Below, one piece after another: positions 35,933-44,477 of a stretch of 64,000 nucleotides of DNA. A program made the position numbers and the translations under genes. Under the pieces are notes generated by a model, which did no database searches, was not told the origin of the DNA, and was given only the letters and a program-made list of their open reading frames with translations. Source of the DNA: Stagnihabitans lacustris (lineage in GTDB: Bacteria > Pseudomonadota > Alphaproteobacteria > Rhodobacterales > Rhodobacteraceae); the NCBI RefSeq assembly GCF_025950525.1, contig NZ_JAPDGS010000010.1:1-64000 (forward strand). The letters are read 5' to 3'. Positions within the stretch are counted from its first letter, which is position 1; each line of letters starts with the position of its first letter.

Positions 35933-37318
35933 TCAATAGAGCCCCCCGGGTTTTTGTTGCGCGCCCAGGCTGCCCGGCGCGGGAACAGCGGGTGCGGTCT
36001 TCGGAGCCGGTGCGGCGCCAGCGGTCCCCGAAGGCCCCTCGGCGTCCGGCGCGGGCTTGTCGCCCGGCTGCTCGCCTTGCGCGCGCTTGGCGGCGGCGGT
36101 CCCGGCCTCTTTGGCGGCCTGCAGGGCCTGTTGCACGACCACCGCCGCAACCTCGCCCTCATCGCCGCCAAAGCCCTCTTGCGCCGCCTCTTTCAGCAGC
36201 AGCAAGGACAGGTTCGACAGCTTCAACGCCTCGGCCGCCTTTTCGATGGCGGTCTTGGTGTCGGTCGCCGCCATGGAGTCGTTGGCGGCGCGAATGGCCA
36301 TCGTCGCGGCGGTCGTCGCCTTTTCCGCCTTGAAGGCCGCCGGACTGACGGGCGGCGCCGCCGGAGCGGCGGCCCCGGGCGCTGCCGCCGCGGGTTGCCC
36401 CTGGGGTGCCGGGGGCGCCGCCGTATGGACCGGAACCGACAGCGGCCGGGCGTCTTCGGTCCCCGTGTCATTCATCGCGGCGATGGCATCGCGCAGCGCC
36501 TGCGGGTCCGCCGTCCCCGAAGCCGTGATGCCACCATCCTCGAAGCCGATCAGGGCCTTGCACGGCGCAAGGCTGCTTTGGTCCATGATCTGACCCAGGA
36601 CTTCAAAGGTCGCGAGGCTGATCATCTGGCGCAGGGCGAAATTGATCGCCTCGCGTTGCATCCCCCCGGCGTCCATCTGCACCAAGGTGTCGCCAAAAAA
36701 GTTGTTGCCGCTGCCGCCGATCTCGCTGGTGAAAATCTGCTTTTGCAGCGGGATATTGGCGACGATCCGACCCGTGTAGGCATCGGTCATCGTCAGATCC
36801 AGCGCCACCAGGATACGGCTTTGGCGATAGCGCGGGCCGATCCCGGCGACCTGTGCCGAAAAGCCGCCGCCGGGAATGAAGTCCAGACTGTTGATGCTGC
36901 CCGAGACATAGAAGTTGACCGGCACCTGGCGCGTGATGTCGCGGATACCCCAATTGGTCTCGGAGACCATGATCGCGTCGTCGCGCCGGTTGACCACCGA
37001 GACCCCGGCCTTGAAGAGGGCCGATTGCACCATCTCTCCGGCGCCCTGGGTGACGAACTTGCCAGCATTGCCGTCGGCGTAGCTTTCCTTGCCGGTGGAA
37101 TCGACCACGGTGCCGACGCCAAAGATGACGTTGCGCGGCACCTTGCCGTTCAAGCAGGTCAACGCCCGGTCAAAGGCGGTCACGACGTCCTGGATCGGAG
37201 GCCCCTGCACGAGGTCAAGGTTCTGGTCACGGGGCGTGAAAGCTGCCGAGATGTAGGAACATCCGGTCAGGACCAAAAGCGCGGGGATCGCACGCCATCG
37301 CATGTGTTTGTTCTTCAT
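35933..37318 (-). CDS. CsgG/HfaB-like outer-membrane secretion lipoprotein with C-terminal extension
   Basis: A 461-residue lipoprotein: signal peptide with lipobox LTGC (Cys at 20), then a CsgG-type domain to about residue 255 with FDRALTCLNGK, IFGVGTVVDSTGKE and RQMISLATFEVLGQI. CsgG forms the outer-membrane pore that exports curli subunits; HfaB does the same for holdfast-anchor proteins. Residues 260-461 are an added Ala/Pro-rich region with two helical segments (AAFKAEKATTAATMAIRAAN, KLSNLSLLLLKEAA), not part of standard CsgG. It begins nine bases after the small curlin-like gene and is followed by three candidate substrate genes. Confidence 0.88.
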   Translation of the reverse strand: MKNKHMRWRAIPALLVLTGCSYISAAFTPRDQNLDLVQGPPIQDVVTAFDRALTCLNGKVPRNVIFGVGTVVDSTGKESYADGNAGKFVTQGAGEMVQSALFKAGVSVVNRRDDAIMVSETNWGIRDITRQVPVNFYVSGSINSLDFIPGGGFSAQVAGIGPRYRQSRILVALDLTMTDAYTGRIVANIPLQKQIFTSEIGGSGNNFFGDTLVQMDAGGMQREAINFALRQMISLATFEVLGQIMDQSSLAPCKALIGFEDGGITASGTADPQALRDAIAAMNDTGTEDARPLSVPVHTAAPPAPQGQPAAAAPGAAAPAAPPVSPAAFKAEKATTAATMAIRAANDSMAATDTKTAIEKAAEALKLSNLSLLLLKEAAQEGFGGDEGEVAAVVVQQALQAAKEAGTAAAKRAQGEQPGDKPAPDAEGPSGTAGAAPAPKTAPAVPAPGSLGAQQKPGGLY

Positions 37319-37327
37319 TTTATACCG

Positions 37328-37762
37328 TCAGCCCGGGCACGCAGCCGTCGCGCCCAAGCCAAGGGCGGACAAGTCAAGCGGGCCCAGCGGAAAGGCGTTC
37401 ACCCCCTCGACGGTCGAGGTCGACAGGCTGCCGTCGACGCAGCCGGTGTTGTCGGCGCTGTTCGTCGCCGAAACGGTGTTCTGGTCGCCGGTGACTTCGA
37501 TGTTGGTGGTCCCGGTGTTCATCGAACCGACAGAGCTTGTGGTGTTCGTGGTGTTCCAGGTGTTGTAGATCGGCGCCTGCGGTTCGACGCGCTTGGCCGC
37601 GATGGCCTGCGCGGTTGCAAGGCCAAGGCTGCGGTCGGCGGCGGTGGCATAGCCCCAGGACGAAGACCAGCTGGAGCCGGTCGAGCTATAGGCCTGCGCA
37701 TGGCAGCACTGCCCTGCCCCGCCAAGGAACAGCGCCAAGATCACTCCGAATACTGCTTTCAT
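37328..37762 (-). CDS. Small exported curlin/HfaA-like protein
   Basis: A 144-residue exported protein, with signal peptide ending near QCCHA. The mature middle part is rich in Asn, Thr and Ser, with NTTNTTSSVGSMNTGTTNI and EVTGDQNTVSATNSADNTG, a pattern like the N-Q ladder of curlins and of the holdfast anchor protein HfaA as I remember it. Two Cys near the end. The start at 37762 gives a standard signal peptide and has GGA upstream; five extra codons are open before it. Adjacent to the CsgG-type gene, so it may be the nucleator or an export substrate. Confidence 0.75.
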   Translation of the reverse strand: MKAVFGVILALFLGGAGQCCHAQAYSSTGSSWSSSWGYATAADRSLGLATAQAIAAKRVEPQAPIYNTWNTTNTTSSVGSMNTGTTNIEVTGDQNTVSATNSADNTGCVDGSLSTSTVEGVNAFPLGPLDLSALGLGATAACPG

Positions 37763-37799
37763 CTGCCATTCCGCCATATTATTGTTTTTGTGTGCTTTT

Positions 37800-38327
37800 T
37801 TAGTTCAGTTCAGTGATTGCGATTCCGTTTTCCCCGACGCTGACCGCATAGCCCTTGCCGTCGACCGTGTAAGACACGGCTGTCCCGCCGCTGCCGTTTG
37901 CCGAGGCGGCCGCTGCCTCCTTGGGCGTCGATCGCGCGGCGTTGGCGCCGAAATATCCCGCGGCGGCCGCTGCCGCCTCGGTCGGGCCGGACTGCGCGGC
38001 CGAGGTCACACCCTCGTCCGCGGAGGCCGACCTCGCGACGGCCTGACCACCGCTCGGGTGGGCTGCCGATTGGGCCAGGTTCGACGTGGTGCGCGGCGCG
38101 GTGCCTGCCCCGGACACCGCATGAGACCCACCCGCGCCGGTCGGAGCGAACACAGTCCTGCCCTCCGGCATGACTTCGGTGCAGGCGATGTCCGTCGCCC
38201 CGACATCCTGCCAGCACAGCGCACGGCCAACCTGCATCTGCCCCTGCGGATCGGTGCAGCCTGCCAAAATCACCGGCAAGGTGATCGAGGCCGAACATAG
38301 AAAACGAAGCGCCGCGGCAGCACGCAT
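37800..38327 (-). CDS. Outer-membrane lipoprotein, low-complexity
   Basis: A 175-residue lipoprotein with lipobox LAGC (Cys at 24). After a short region with two Cys (ALCWQDVGATDIACTEV), the chain is Ala/Ser/Gly-rich for about 80 residues and ends in a compact segment (VSYTVDGKGYAVSVGENG). No family recognised. It precedes the curlin-like and CsgG-type genes on the same strand, suggesting a role in assembly or anchoring of the exported proteins. AAGG lies upstream of the ATG. Confidence 0.72.
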   Translation of the reverse strand: MRAAAALRFLCSASITLPVILAGCTDPQGQMQVGRALCWQDVGATDIACTEVMPEGRTVFAPTGAGGSHAVSGAGTAPRTTSNLAQSAAHPSGGQAVARSASADEGVTSAAQSGPTEAAAAAAGYFGANAARSTPKEAAAASANGSGGTAVSYTVDGKGYAVSVGENGIAITELN

Positions 38328-38550
38328 GATTGATTCCGACCTTTATCAATGCTCTCTCGATTTACTGACATGGCGGCGCGGATAGCGCAAAGTTCCCATG
38401 GATAATTTCACCTATCCGAAGATAGTCAGCGCAATGGATCAAGGAGTTACCGGGGGCCTTGGGCCGGGAAGTACCCGTTCAAAGCTGCCAGTGGGACTGG
38501 CAAAGGCGGTATCAGCGGGCCGTTCATAAATCTATGGACTGATCCCAGAA

Positions 38551-38588
38551 TTAAAATACCACCCCGGAGATCAAACCGGTGTGGTATT
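38551..38588 (-). terminator. Rho-independent terminator after the OmpA-domain gene
   Basis: A 13-bp stem with one mismatch (38555-38567 with 38576-38588) with an eight-base loop follows the stop of the OmpA-domain gene. On the minus strand it is followed by TTTTAATT. This separates the OmpA-domain gene from the lipoprotein/CsgG operon. The remaining 298-base gap (38328-38625) has no other gene and presumably holds the promoter of that operon. Confidence 0.75.
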
Positions 38589-38625
38589 CGCAGGCGCGTT
38601 CTTTTGACCATGTCAAGGCGGAAGA

Positions 38626-39342
38626 TCAGCCGCCCGTGCCGGAGACGGATACCGCTGTCGTTCCACCGCCGGCCGTTGCCGCACTGGCCCCACCGGGTCC
38701 GCTGACCGAGGTGGAGGCGCCCTCCGGCCCGGCCGAAGCGGATGCGGCCCAGTCCTTGCCACTCGCCGAGGTCGATGCCTCACCGTTGCCCGCAGTTGCT
38801 GCCGCAGCACCGGTGGCAGAGCTGCTTGACGCCGAAGTCATTCCAGAACCGGCACTTGCTGCCGACGACTCCCGGGACGGCCGGGTATGCTCTGGCGCCG
38901 ACTCGGGCGAAACATGGTCCTGCAGAACCGCCGGCATGCGACCCAAGGGGGCGCAGTTGCGGTAATAGACCTCGACACGCCGGTTCAGCGGCTCGGAGCC
39001 CGGTGCATTGACCGCGAGGTTCATCTTGCCCTGCCAATCCGTCGCCAGACTGACCGAATTGCTTTTGAACTGCTCGATGAAGTTGATCACCGTCATCGCG
39101 CGCCGTTTCGACAGATCCATATTATAGGCCTGCGACGCCAAGGCATCCGTATGACCAATCACCGACCCATAGGCCCGAGGATTATTGGCCACGAATGTCG
39201 CCAAAACATATTGCATGTCGGGGGACAAATCGTCTTGGTCAAGCCCGAAATACACCGTCAGCTTGCAATCGCGCGCCATACCGGGATGCGCCGAAAGTGC
39301 AAAAAGGGACAAGGCCAGTGCCTTGATTATTCGAACAGCCAT
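38626..39342 (-). CDS. OmpA-domain peptidoglycan-binding protein with Ser/Ala/Gly tail
   Basis: A 238-residue exported protein. After the signal peptide (cleavage near HPGMA|R) comes an OmpA C-terminal-like domain (about 28-130) with VIGHTDALASQAYNMDLSKR and PLNRRVEVYYR, which binds peptidoglycan. The last 95 residues are a low-complexity tail of Ser, Ala, Gly and Thr. The usual order has the OmpA domain at the C-terminus; here the tail may pass into or through the outer membrane. AGGTGAG precedes the ATG. Probably anchors the surface structure built by the neighbouring genes. Confidence 0.87.
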   Translation of the reverse strand: MAVRIIKALALSLFALSAHPGMARDCKLTVYFGLDQDDLSPDMQYVLATFVANNPRAYGSVIGHTDALASQAYNMDLSKRRAMTVINFIEQFKSNSVSLATDWQGKMNLAVNAPGSEPLNRRVEVYYRNCAPLGRMPAVLQDHVSPESAPEHTRPSRESSAASAGSGMTSASSSSATGAAAATAGNGEASTSASGKDWAASASAGPEGASTSVSGPGGASAATAGGGTTAVSVSGTGG

Positions 39343-39462
39343 CTGCTCACCTGAGTCTTTCGGTTTATTTTACGGCGTACCGTTTTCGTGATCTAGGCGC
39401 GTGCAATGGGCCAGGTCAATCAATCGAAAGTATCCCGGATCAACGCTTCAGTGCTTCGCCAA

Positions 39463-39654
39463 TCAGACTGCTTCGGCATAGCGCAGTTGAAATTGTGCAG
39501 CCGCATCCGCTGCGTGGGACAGGTTCGCTGGCGTCAGGGTCACGGACGCGCGGGGGGCCTCACCCGCGGCGGCGCGGTCTTCAGGCCTGACCGCGGGGGT
39601 TTTGACGGTGCAATCAATCAGGTCGGGGCCTGTGGCTTCTTGATCCCAGAACAT
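39463..39654 (-). CDS. Small hypothetical protein, 63 residues
   Basis: A 63-residue acidic to neutral protein with no signal peptide or membrane helix and no recognised family. It is supported by an excellent Shine-Dalgarno sequence, AGGAGG, five bases before the ATG at 39654. It lies between the secretion island and the first hybrid kinase and may be a small regulator. Confidence 0.6.
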   Translation of the reverse strand: MFWDQEATGPDLIDCTVKTPAVRPEDRAAAGEAPRASVTLTPANLSHAADAAAQFQLRYAEAV

Positions 39655-39781
39655 GTTTTCCTCCTGATGTTGCGCCAGACGATGCGTCCAAGAGGATTTC
39701 CGTTGCAACGGATCAAAAGGCGATCAGCCGCGATCCAAAGAGACCATTTGCACCCAAAGCGCACCCGCCGCCCCTCTCCTG

Positions 39782-42205
39782 TCAGGGCACCGGGTGAAAC
39801 CGCCGCACCGCGGTTGCGACATGGTCCAGGTGGCCCAGGAAATCGCCCCTCGTCACAAGGCTGGACCGAGGCCCGTCGTGCAGCTGCCGCAGCATCGCAT
39901 GCAAGGGCTCCAGCCCAAGCGTCGCGGCCACCCCGATGGCCTCATGCAGAAGCTCGCGGAAGGCCGGGTCCTGTTCGGAGGTCGCAGCAAGGCGCTCCGG
40001 CAGGGCCTTGGCCCAGGTCAGGAAGTTGTCGACCAGGCCGCGCCTCCCCCTGTCGCCAAGCGCCTGTCCAAGCTCGCGCCAGCGGTCCGGGTTGAAGGGA
40101 AGCCCCTGGTCCTCCGGCGCAGGGGCCTCAGTATGTCCTTGAGCGGTCAAGACCAGCCGAAGGGCGTCGCGCGTCACCGGCTTGGCCAGATGGGCGTCAA
40201 AACCCGCGGCCCGGAAGCGCTCCAAATCTGCGGGCAGGGAATGGGCGGTCAGCGCGATGATGCGGGTGTCCCGCGAGGCACCCTTTTGCCGGATCACACC
40301 CGTTGCGGTCACGCCGTCCATGCCGCGCATGGAGATATCCATCAAGATCACGTCATAGCGCCGGGCCCGGGCCAGGTCGCAGGCCTCTTGTCCATCGCAG
40401 CAGGTCGTTACGACGTGACCAAGGCCGCGCAGAAGCTCGGCCACCACGACACGGTTGATGTCGTTGTCCTCGACCAGCAGGACTTCGGTCCCCGGCGGTG
40501 CCATGTCCTGCCCATGCGGCAGCGTCAGGCGGAACCAAAAGCAGCTGCCCTCACCCGGCGCGCTTTCGACGCCGATTTCGCCTTGCATGGCTTCGACGAT
40601 CCGGCGACAGGCCGCCAGCCCGATGCCGCCGTGGCTGTGGTCGCAACCGGGATCGACGCCAACGAATTCGTGGAAGATCCGCTGTTGATCCTCTTCCGGG
40701 ATGCCTGGCCCGCTGTCGCTGACGCGGAATTCCAACACGACCTGCCCTTGCAGAACCTCGATCACCTCCGCCTCGACCAAGATTGCGGCGGCCTCCGAGA
40801 CGGCCAGCGCATTCGCCACCAGGCTGCGCAGGACCTGACCCAGCCGGAGCGGATCGCCGTAAAGCGGCGGAAGGTCGTTCAGGAGAGCCGCTTCGATGCG
40901 GTTGCCCCGCGTCAGGGGCTGCAGGCGGTCAACCTCGTCCATGACCGTCCGGCGCAGGTCGAAGGACTGGCTCTTGATGGCCATCCCGTCCGCGTTGGCA
41001 GCGGTAAGGTCAAGGACGGAATTCACCTGGTCCAGGATCTGGGCGGCCCCCAAGCGCGCCGCCGCTAGCCAAGGCGAGGGCGCGTCACGCTCCATCACCT
41101 CCAGCGCTGCGAAGATGCCATTCAGGGGGGTGCGCATCTCGTGGCTCATCACGGTCAGGAAATCCGACTTGGCCTTGTCGCTGGCCAAGGCCGCATCCCG
41201 GGCCGCGACAATCGCCCGTTCCTGCGCGGCCCGCAAAGACATGTCGCGCAGAAAGACCGTGAAATGCAGCCCGCCTTCCGTCTCGTTGCGCGAAACCGAG
41301 AGCTCTACCGGGAAGCTCTCGCCGCTGTGGCGGATGGCTTGGGCCTCGACGCGCCCCTGGGCCGAGGTCAGAAGCCGCGTCAGGTCCTGCGCCTTGAGGA
41401 GCTGTGCAAAGTCCAGCCCGACCGCGGCTTCGCGTTCACAGCCAAAGACCAGCGCCGCCGCAGGGTTGAAGCGTTTGACCCGCCCGGCCTGATCCAGCAC
41501 GATGATCGGGTCCAGCGAGGCGTCGATGATCTGCGACCGCTCTGCCGCCAGCCGCGAGATCTGCGCCGCCCGGTCTTCGGCCACGACCCGCAGCCGTTGC
41601 AGCGCCCGCGCCCAAAGGAACAGCGCCGCGATCACCGTCAACGCGGCACAAAGCGACCCCCAGACCAGCCGTTGGAACCGCGCGCGTCGGATGTCGTCGA
41701 TCTGGGACATCTCTTGCATGACGGTGATCGAGACCCGGCGGATCGTGTCGGACAAGATCCGCGTCTTGACCATCAAATCCAAAAGCGCCCCGCGCAAAAG
41801 CCGCTCGTCGCCGTCCATCAACGGGACCGCCTGCGCCAGATAGTCGCGCAGCGCGCGCCGCAGCCCTTCGATGGCGCCGCCGCTGTCCACACCCCCCAAG
41901 GCCCGCCCCTCGGTGATCGTCATGATGCGGCTGTACAGGATGTCAAAGCGCTGCCTTGCGGTTTCAAGCGACTTCTCCGGATGGTGATTGGCCAAGTCCA
42001 GCTCGAAGTCCAGCCGCAGGGCCTCGTTCTCGGTCCGCGACAGCGTCCAGGCCGTGCTGTCCAGCGAGGCATCGACATAGTCGTCGAAATGGAAGCCCAT
42101 CCGCCATGTCAAAGAGACAACGATAAAGATGGCGATGGCTGTGACAAGGCTGACCGCAAGCTGTCCCCGGTTCGGGTGGCGGGTCGGTCTGATCCAAAGG
42201 GGCAT
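39782..42205 (-). CDS. Hybrid sensor histidine kinase with PAS, receiver and HPt domains
   Basis: An 807-residue membrane kinase. Two helices (about 17-35 and 183-200) bracket a helical periplasmic sensor region. A PAS domain follows (SLDPIIVLDQAGRVKRFNPA), then HisKA with His355 in MSHEMRTPLNG, an ATPase domain with VSDSGPGIPEE and HGGIGLAACRRI, a receiver with Asp623 in ILMDISMRGMDG and a C-terminal HPt-like domain with His754 in LLHEAIGVAATLG. All parts for a four-step phosphorelay are present. Its sensor is paralogous to that of the kinase at 45282. It follows the molybdopterin-fold gene by seven bases, which may encode its periplasmic partner. Confidence 0.92.
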   Translation of the reverse strand: MPLWIRPTRHPNRGQLAVSLVTAIAIFIVVSLTWRMGFHFDDYVDASLDSTAWTLSRTENEALRLDFELDLANHHPEKSLETARQRFDILYSRIMTITEGRALGGVDSGGAIEGLRRALRDYLAQAVPLMDGDERLLRGALLDLMVKTRILSDTIRRVSITVMQEMSQIDDIRRARFQRLVWGSLCAALTVIAALFLWARALQRLRVVAEDRAAQISRLAAERSQIIDASLDPIIVLDQAGRVKRFNPAAALVFGCEREAAVGLDFAQLLKAQDLTRLLTSAQGRVEAQAIRHSGESFPVELSVSRNETEGGLHFTVFLRDMSLRAAQERAIVAARDAALASDKAKSDFLTVMSHEMRTPLNGIFAALEVMERDAPSPWLAAARLGAAQILDQVNSVLDLTAANADGMAIKSQSFDLRRTVMDEVDRLQPLTRGNRIEAALLNDLPPLYGDPLRLGQVLRSLVANALAVSEAAAILVEAEVIEVLQGQVVLEFRVSDSGPGIPEEDQQRIFHEFVGVDPGCDHSHGGIGLAACRRIVEAMQGEIGVESAPGEGSCFWFRLTLPHGQDMAPPGTEVLLVEDNDINRVVVAELLRGLGHVVTTCCDGQEACDLARARRYDVILMDISMRGMDGVTATGVIRQKGASRDTRIIALTAHSLPADLERFRAAGFDAHLAKPVTRDALRLVLTAQGHTEAPAPEDQGLPFNPDRWRELGQALGDRGRRGLVDNFLTWAKALPERLAATSEQDPAFRELLHEAIGVAATLGLEPLHAMLRQLHDGPRSSLVTRGDFLGHLDHVATAVRRFHPVP

Positions 42206-42212
42206 TGCGGTG

Positions 42213-42704
42213 TTAGCCCTCAGGCGCGACGAACGAGATCCTGGTGACTTGCCAGATGGCCCGGCCATAGGTCGTCTCGTTGCGGTATTCGGGGTGGGTG
42301 TCGAAGGGATACAGAACCCAGATCGGACCGCGTTCCCGCACGCTCATGGGTTGGCCGTTGCGCAGATAGGCCAAAACCGGCGCATCGAGACCAAGCTCCG
42401 CCAGGGGGATCGTCACCTCGTAGCCGTCCAGCGCCTGCAACCGGACAGACCCGCCCAAGGTTCCCACCGCCGCCACAAGGTCGCGCAGCAGGACGCCTTG
42501 GAAGTCGTCGACCTGGTGCGTCCAGATTGTCGAGGTGCGGATGGATTGCTGCGGCAGCGCCCGCAGCCAGGCCATGTTTACCTCCAGCTCTTTGTCCGCG
42601 CCGCTTTGCAGGCGGCTTCCGGCGATGGTCAGCAAGGTCGCCCCCGGGTCCTGCGCAAAGGCAGCCAAGGGCAGAAGCAGGAACAGAAGCAGGGCCCTGA
42701 TCAT
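42213..42704 (-). CDS. Periplasmic molybdopterin-oxidoreductase-fold protein
   Basis: A 163-residue exported protein (signal MIRALLLFLLLPLAAFA) with the sulfite-oxidase-like molybdopterin-binding fold: LTIAGSRL, DFQGVLLRDLVAAVGT, LDGYEVTIPLAEL and GPIWVLYPFD. The cofactor-ligating Cys of the true enzymes is not visible, so it is probably a non-catalytic or sensory member. It lies four bases after the response-regulator gene and seven before the kinase gene, suggesting it binds a signal for the kinase. The ATG at 42704 is preferred to a TTG four codons upstream. Confidence 0.78.
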   Translation of the reverse strand: MIRALLLFLLLPLAAFAQDPGATLLTIAGSRLQSGADKELEVNMAWLRALPQQSIRTSTIWTHQVDDFQGVLLRDLVAAVGTLGGSVRLQALDGYEVTIPLAELGLDAPVLAYLRNGQPMSVRERGPIWVLYPFDTHPEYRNETTYGRAIWQVTRISFVAPEG

Positions 42705-42708
42705 CGCC

Positions 42709-43323
42709 TCACCCAATCCCCGCCTCTTTGGCGATCATTGCCGCATGGGTCCGGTTGCGCGCCGTCATCTTGCGGCACAGCGACTTCACGTGCAGCTTGA
42801 TCGTCACCTCTTGCAAGCCCAGTTCCAGGGCGATTTCCTTGTTGGCCATGCCGCGGCACAGGCTTTGCAGCACGCTCATCTCGCGCTTGGTCAGCTGGAC
42901 AGGGCCTTCGCGGGTCTGGATCGTGTCGACATCCGCCATCAGCGAGATCGGGGCAAAGACCTCGCCCGCGGCCATGAAGCGGATGGCGGCGCAAAGCGAC
43001 TTGGTTGACATGGTCTTGGGCACATAGCCCGCCGCCCCTTCGGCCAAGGCGCGCTCGATCACCGGACGCGGCGCCACGCCGGACATCAGCGCAACCGGAA
43101 CCGGCTCGGCCGCTTGGCGGATCGCGGTGAACCCGTCCAACCCGTTCATCCCGGGCATGGCGTAATCCACCAGGATCAGGTCAAAGCCCGCATCCGGCTG
43201 CAGGGCCTCCATGACGCGGGCGACGCTGGGGGCGGTCACGACCTCGACATTGCCCATGTGGCGCAGCAGGGCCGCGAGGGAATCGCGGACCAGCTCGTGG
43301 TCGTCGGCGAGCAATATCTTCAT
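42709..43323 (-). CDS. FixJ/NarL-family response regulator
   Basis: A 204-residue regulator: receiver with the acidic pair in LLADDHELVRDSL, phosphorylation site in FDLILVDYAMPGMNG, and a LuxR-type helix-turn-helix (ALELGLQEVTIKLHVKSL). It is co-directional with, and upstream of, the molybdopterin-fold and hybrid kinase genes, so it is the likely output of that kinase. ATG at 43323 starts exactly at the receiver; 14 upstream codons are open but unlikely to be used. Confidence 0.92.
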   Translation of the reverse strand: MKILLADDHELVRDSLAALLRHMGNVEVVTAPSVARVMEALQPDAGFDLILVDYAMPGMNGLDGFTAIRQAAEPVPVALMSGVAPRPVIERALAEGAAGYVPKTMSTKSLCAAIRFMAAGEVFAPISLMADVDTIQTREGPVQLTKREMSVLQSLCRGMANKEIALELGLQEVTIKLHVKSLCRKMTARNRTHAAMIAKEAGIG

Positions 43324-43388
43324 GTCTGGGGGGCTTTCTTGGCACAGATGCGGAGGCCCTATCACGGCGGCTCCCCTGCGCCACGTTT

Positions 43389-43880
43389 TTATAAGGTTAC
43401 CAAAAGCTTACCAGTCATTTTCACGCACTGGGCCACGGGCCGCGGAAAGGCCGGGGCGGCCCATCGGGACAAAAGCCTGTGCCCGACGGTGTCAAGATCA
43501 ATGGCCCTGTCGTCGTCGACCAGGATGAAAGGCAAGTCCGGCATCAGGTCCTTGATGCGGCGCAGGCCCTGGCGGCAGCGCGCAAGGCCGCCCAGAGCCG
43601 CGACATCAACCAGAAGATGCGAGACATGATGCAGGGCCCAGGTGCGCGAGAACCACTGCCGGCTTTGCACGTCGATCAGGCGGCGGCAGCGGATCAGGAC
43701 ATGACCCTGGGCGGCGAACAAGGCGCCCAACTGAGCGACGAGGCCCGCTTCGCAGCCGACGGCCAGCACGGCAGAGCCTATTGCCCCCGCGCCCCGGTCC
43801 TGATGCCCAGCCTTGGTCGAAAATTCGGTCGCCGAGGCCACCATCGTGGCGACCTCGGATCTTTTCAGATACATGTCCAT
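43389..43880 (-). CDS. Stand-alone degenerate receiver-like protein
   Basis: A 163-residue protein with a receiver-like core: strand AVLAVGCEAGLVAQLG, SHLLVDVAALGGLAR at the phospho-site strand, and DLPFILVDDD. The acidic pair of real receivers is missing after the first strand. It matches the protein at 47977 in these segments. It has no DNA-binding domain. It may be a phosphate-independent adaptor. ATG at 43880 has AGAGGTG upstream; a longer open frame upstream lacks support. It lies upstream of the FixJ-type gene on the same strand. Confidence 0.6.
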   Translation of the reverse strand: MDMYLKRSEVATMVASATEFSTKAGHQDRGAGAIGSAVLAVGCEAGLVAQLGALFAAQGHVLIRCRRLIDVQSRQWFSRTWALHHVSHLLVDVAALGGLARCRQGLRRIKDLMPDLPFILVDDDRAIDLDTVGHRLLSRWAAPAFPRPVAQCVKMTGKLLVTL

Positions 43881-44315
43881 GGTGATCGCACCTCTTTCAC
43901 AGGGCGCGATTTTCGGCGGAAGCCCTGTTCCAGACAATCTTGGCAAGAGAGTAACGGGCCCATCCAGAATACCGATCCGAACATCCTTTCGATGTGATCC
44001 GGTCCGAAGGGATGGGAGGCCCGCATCGTCTTTGCCGGGATTGACCGTTTGCGCCATGACCCCGCAAAGAGAAAGGCGGCCGAACCCGCGCAGTCGAGCG
44101 CCCTTTTGGCAAGCGGGGATGGCCCCAGGTTCGGTGTTGACCCCCCGACTCGTCGCGATCGGGGCCTGTCAGGGTGCCCCGTGACACCCTTATGACACCG
44201 CCGCCAGACTTTCGGATGGGTTCACCGACGCTTGCCCGCCCTTTGGCTCCGGATGCCGACCTGTCGCCGGCGTCGGACTTCGGCAAGATCAGGCTTCCCA
44301 GAACCGAGGACAGCC

Positions 44316-44471
44316 ATGGCCCCCCTGCTATTCACGCCGCACCACACGTCCAAGGCCCGCACCACGGCGGCCGAGCAAAGCTGGCCCGCCGGATGGTGGC
44401 TCTTGCCTGCAGTCGTGCTGGGATGCGGCCTGTGGGTCTTGATCTTTCGGCTTGTGGCAAGCTTGTTCTAG
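44316..44471 (+). CDS. Small single-helix membrane protein, 51 residues
   Basis: A 51-residue protein with a polar N-terminus and one strong C-terminal helix (WWLLPAVVLGCGLWVLIF). AGGA lies before the ATG at 44316. It is convergent to the response-regulator gene at 44478, six bases away. No family recognised; possibly a small membrane regulator of one of the nearby kinases. Confidence 0.55.
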   Translation: MAPLLFTPHHTSKARTTAAEQSWPAGWWLLPAVVLGCGLWVLIFRLVASLF

Positions 44472-44477
44472 GCGCCC

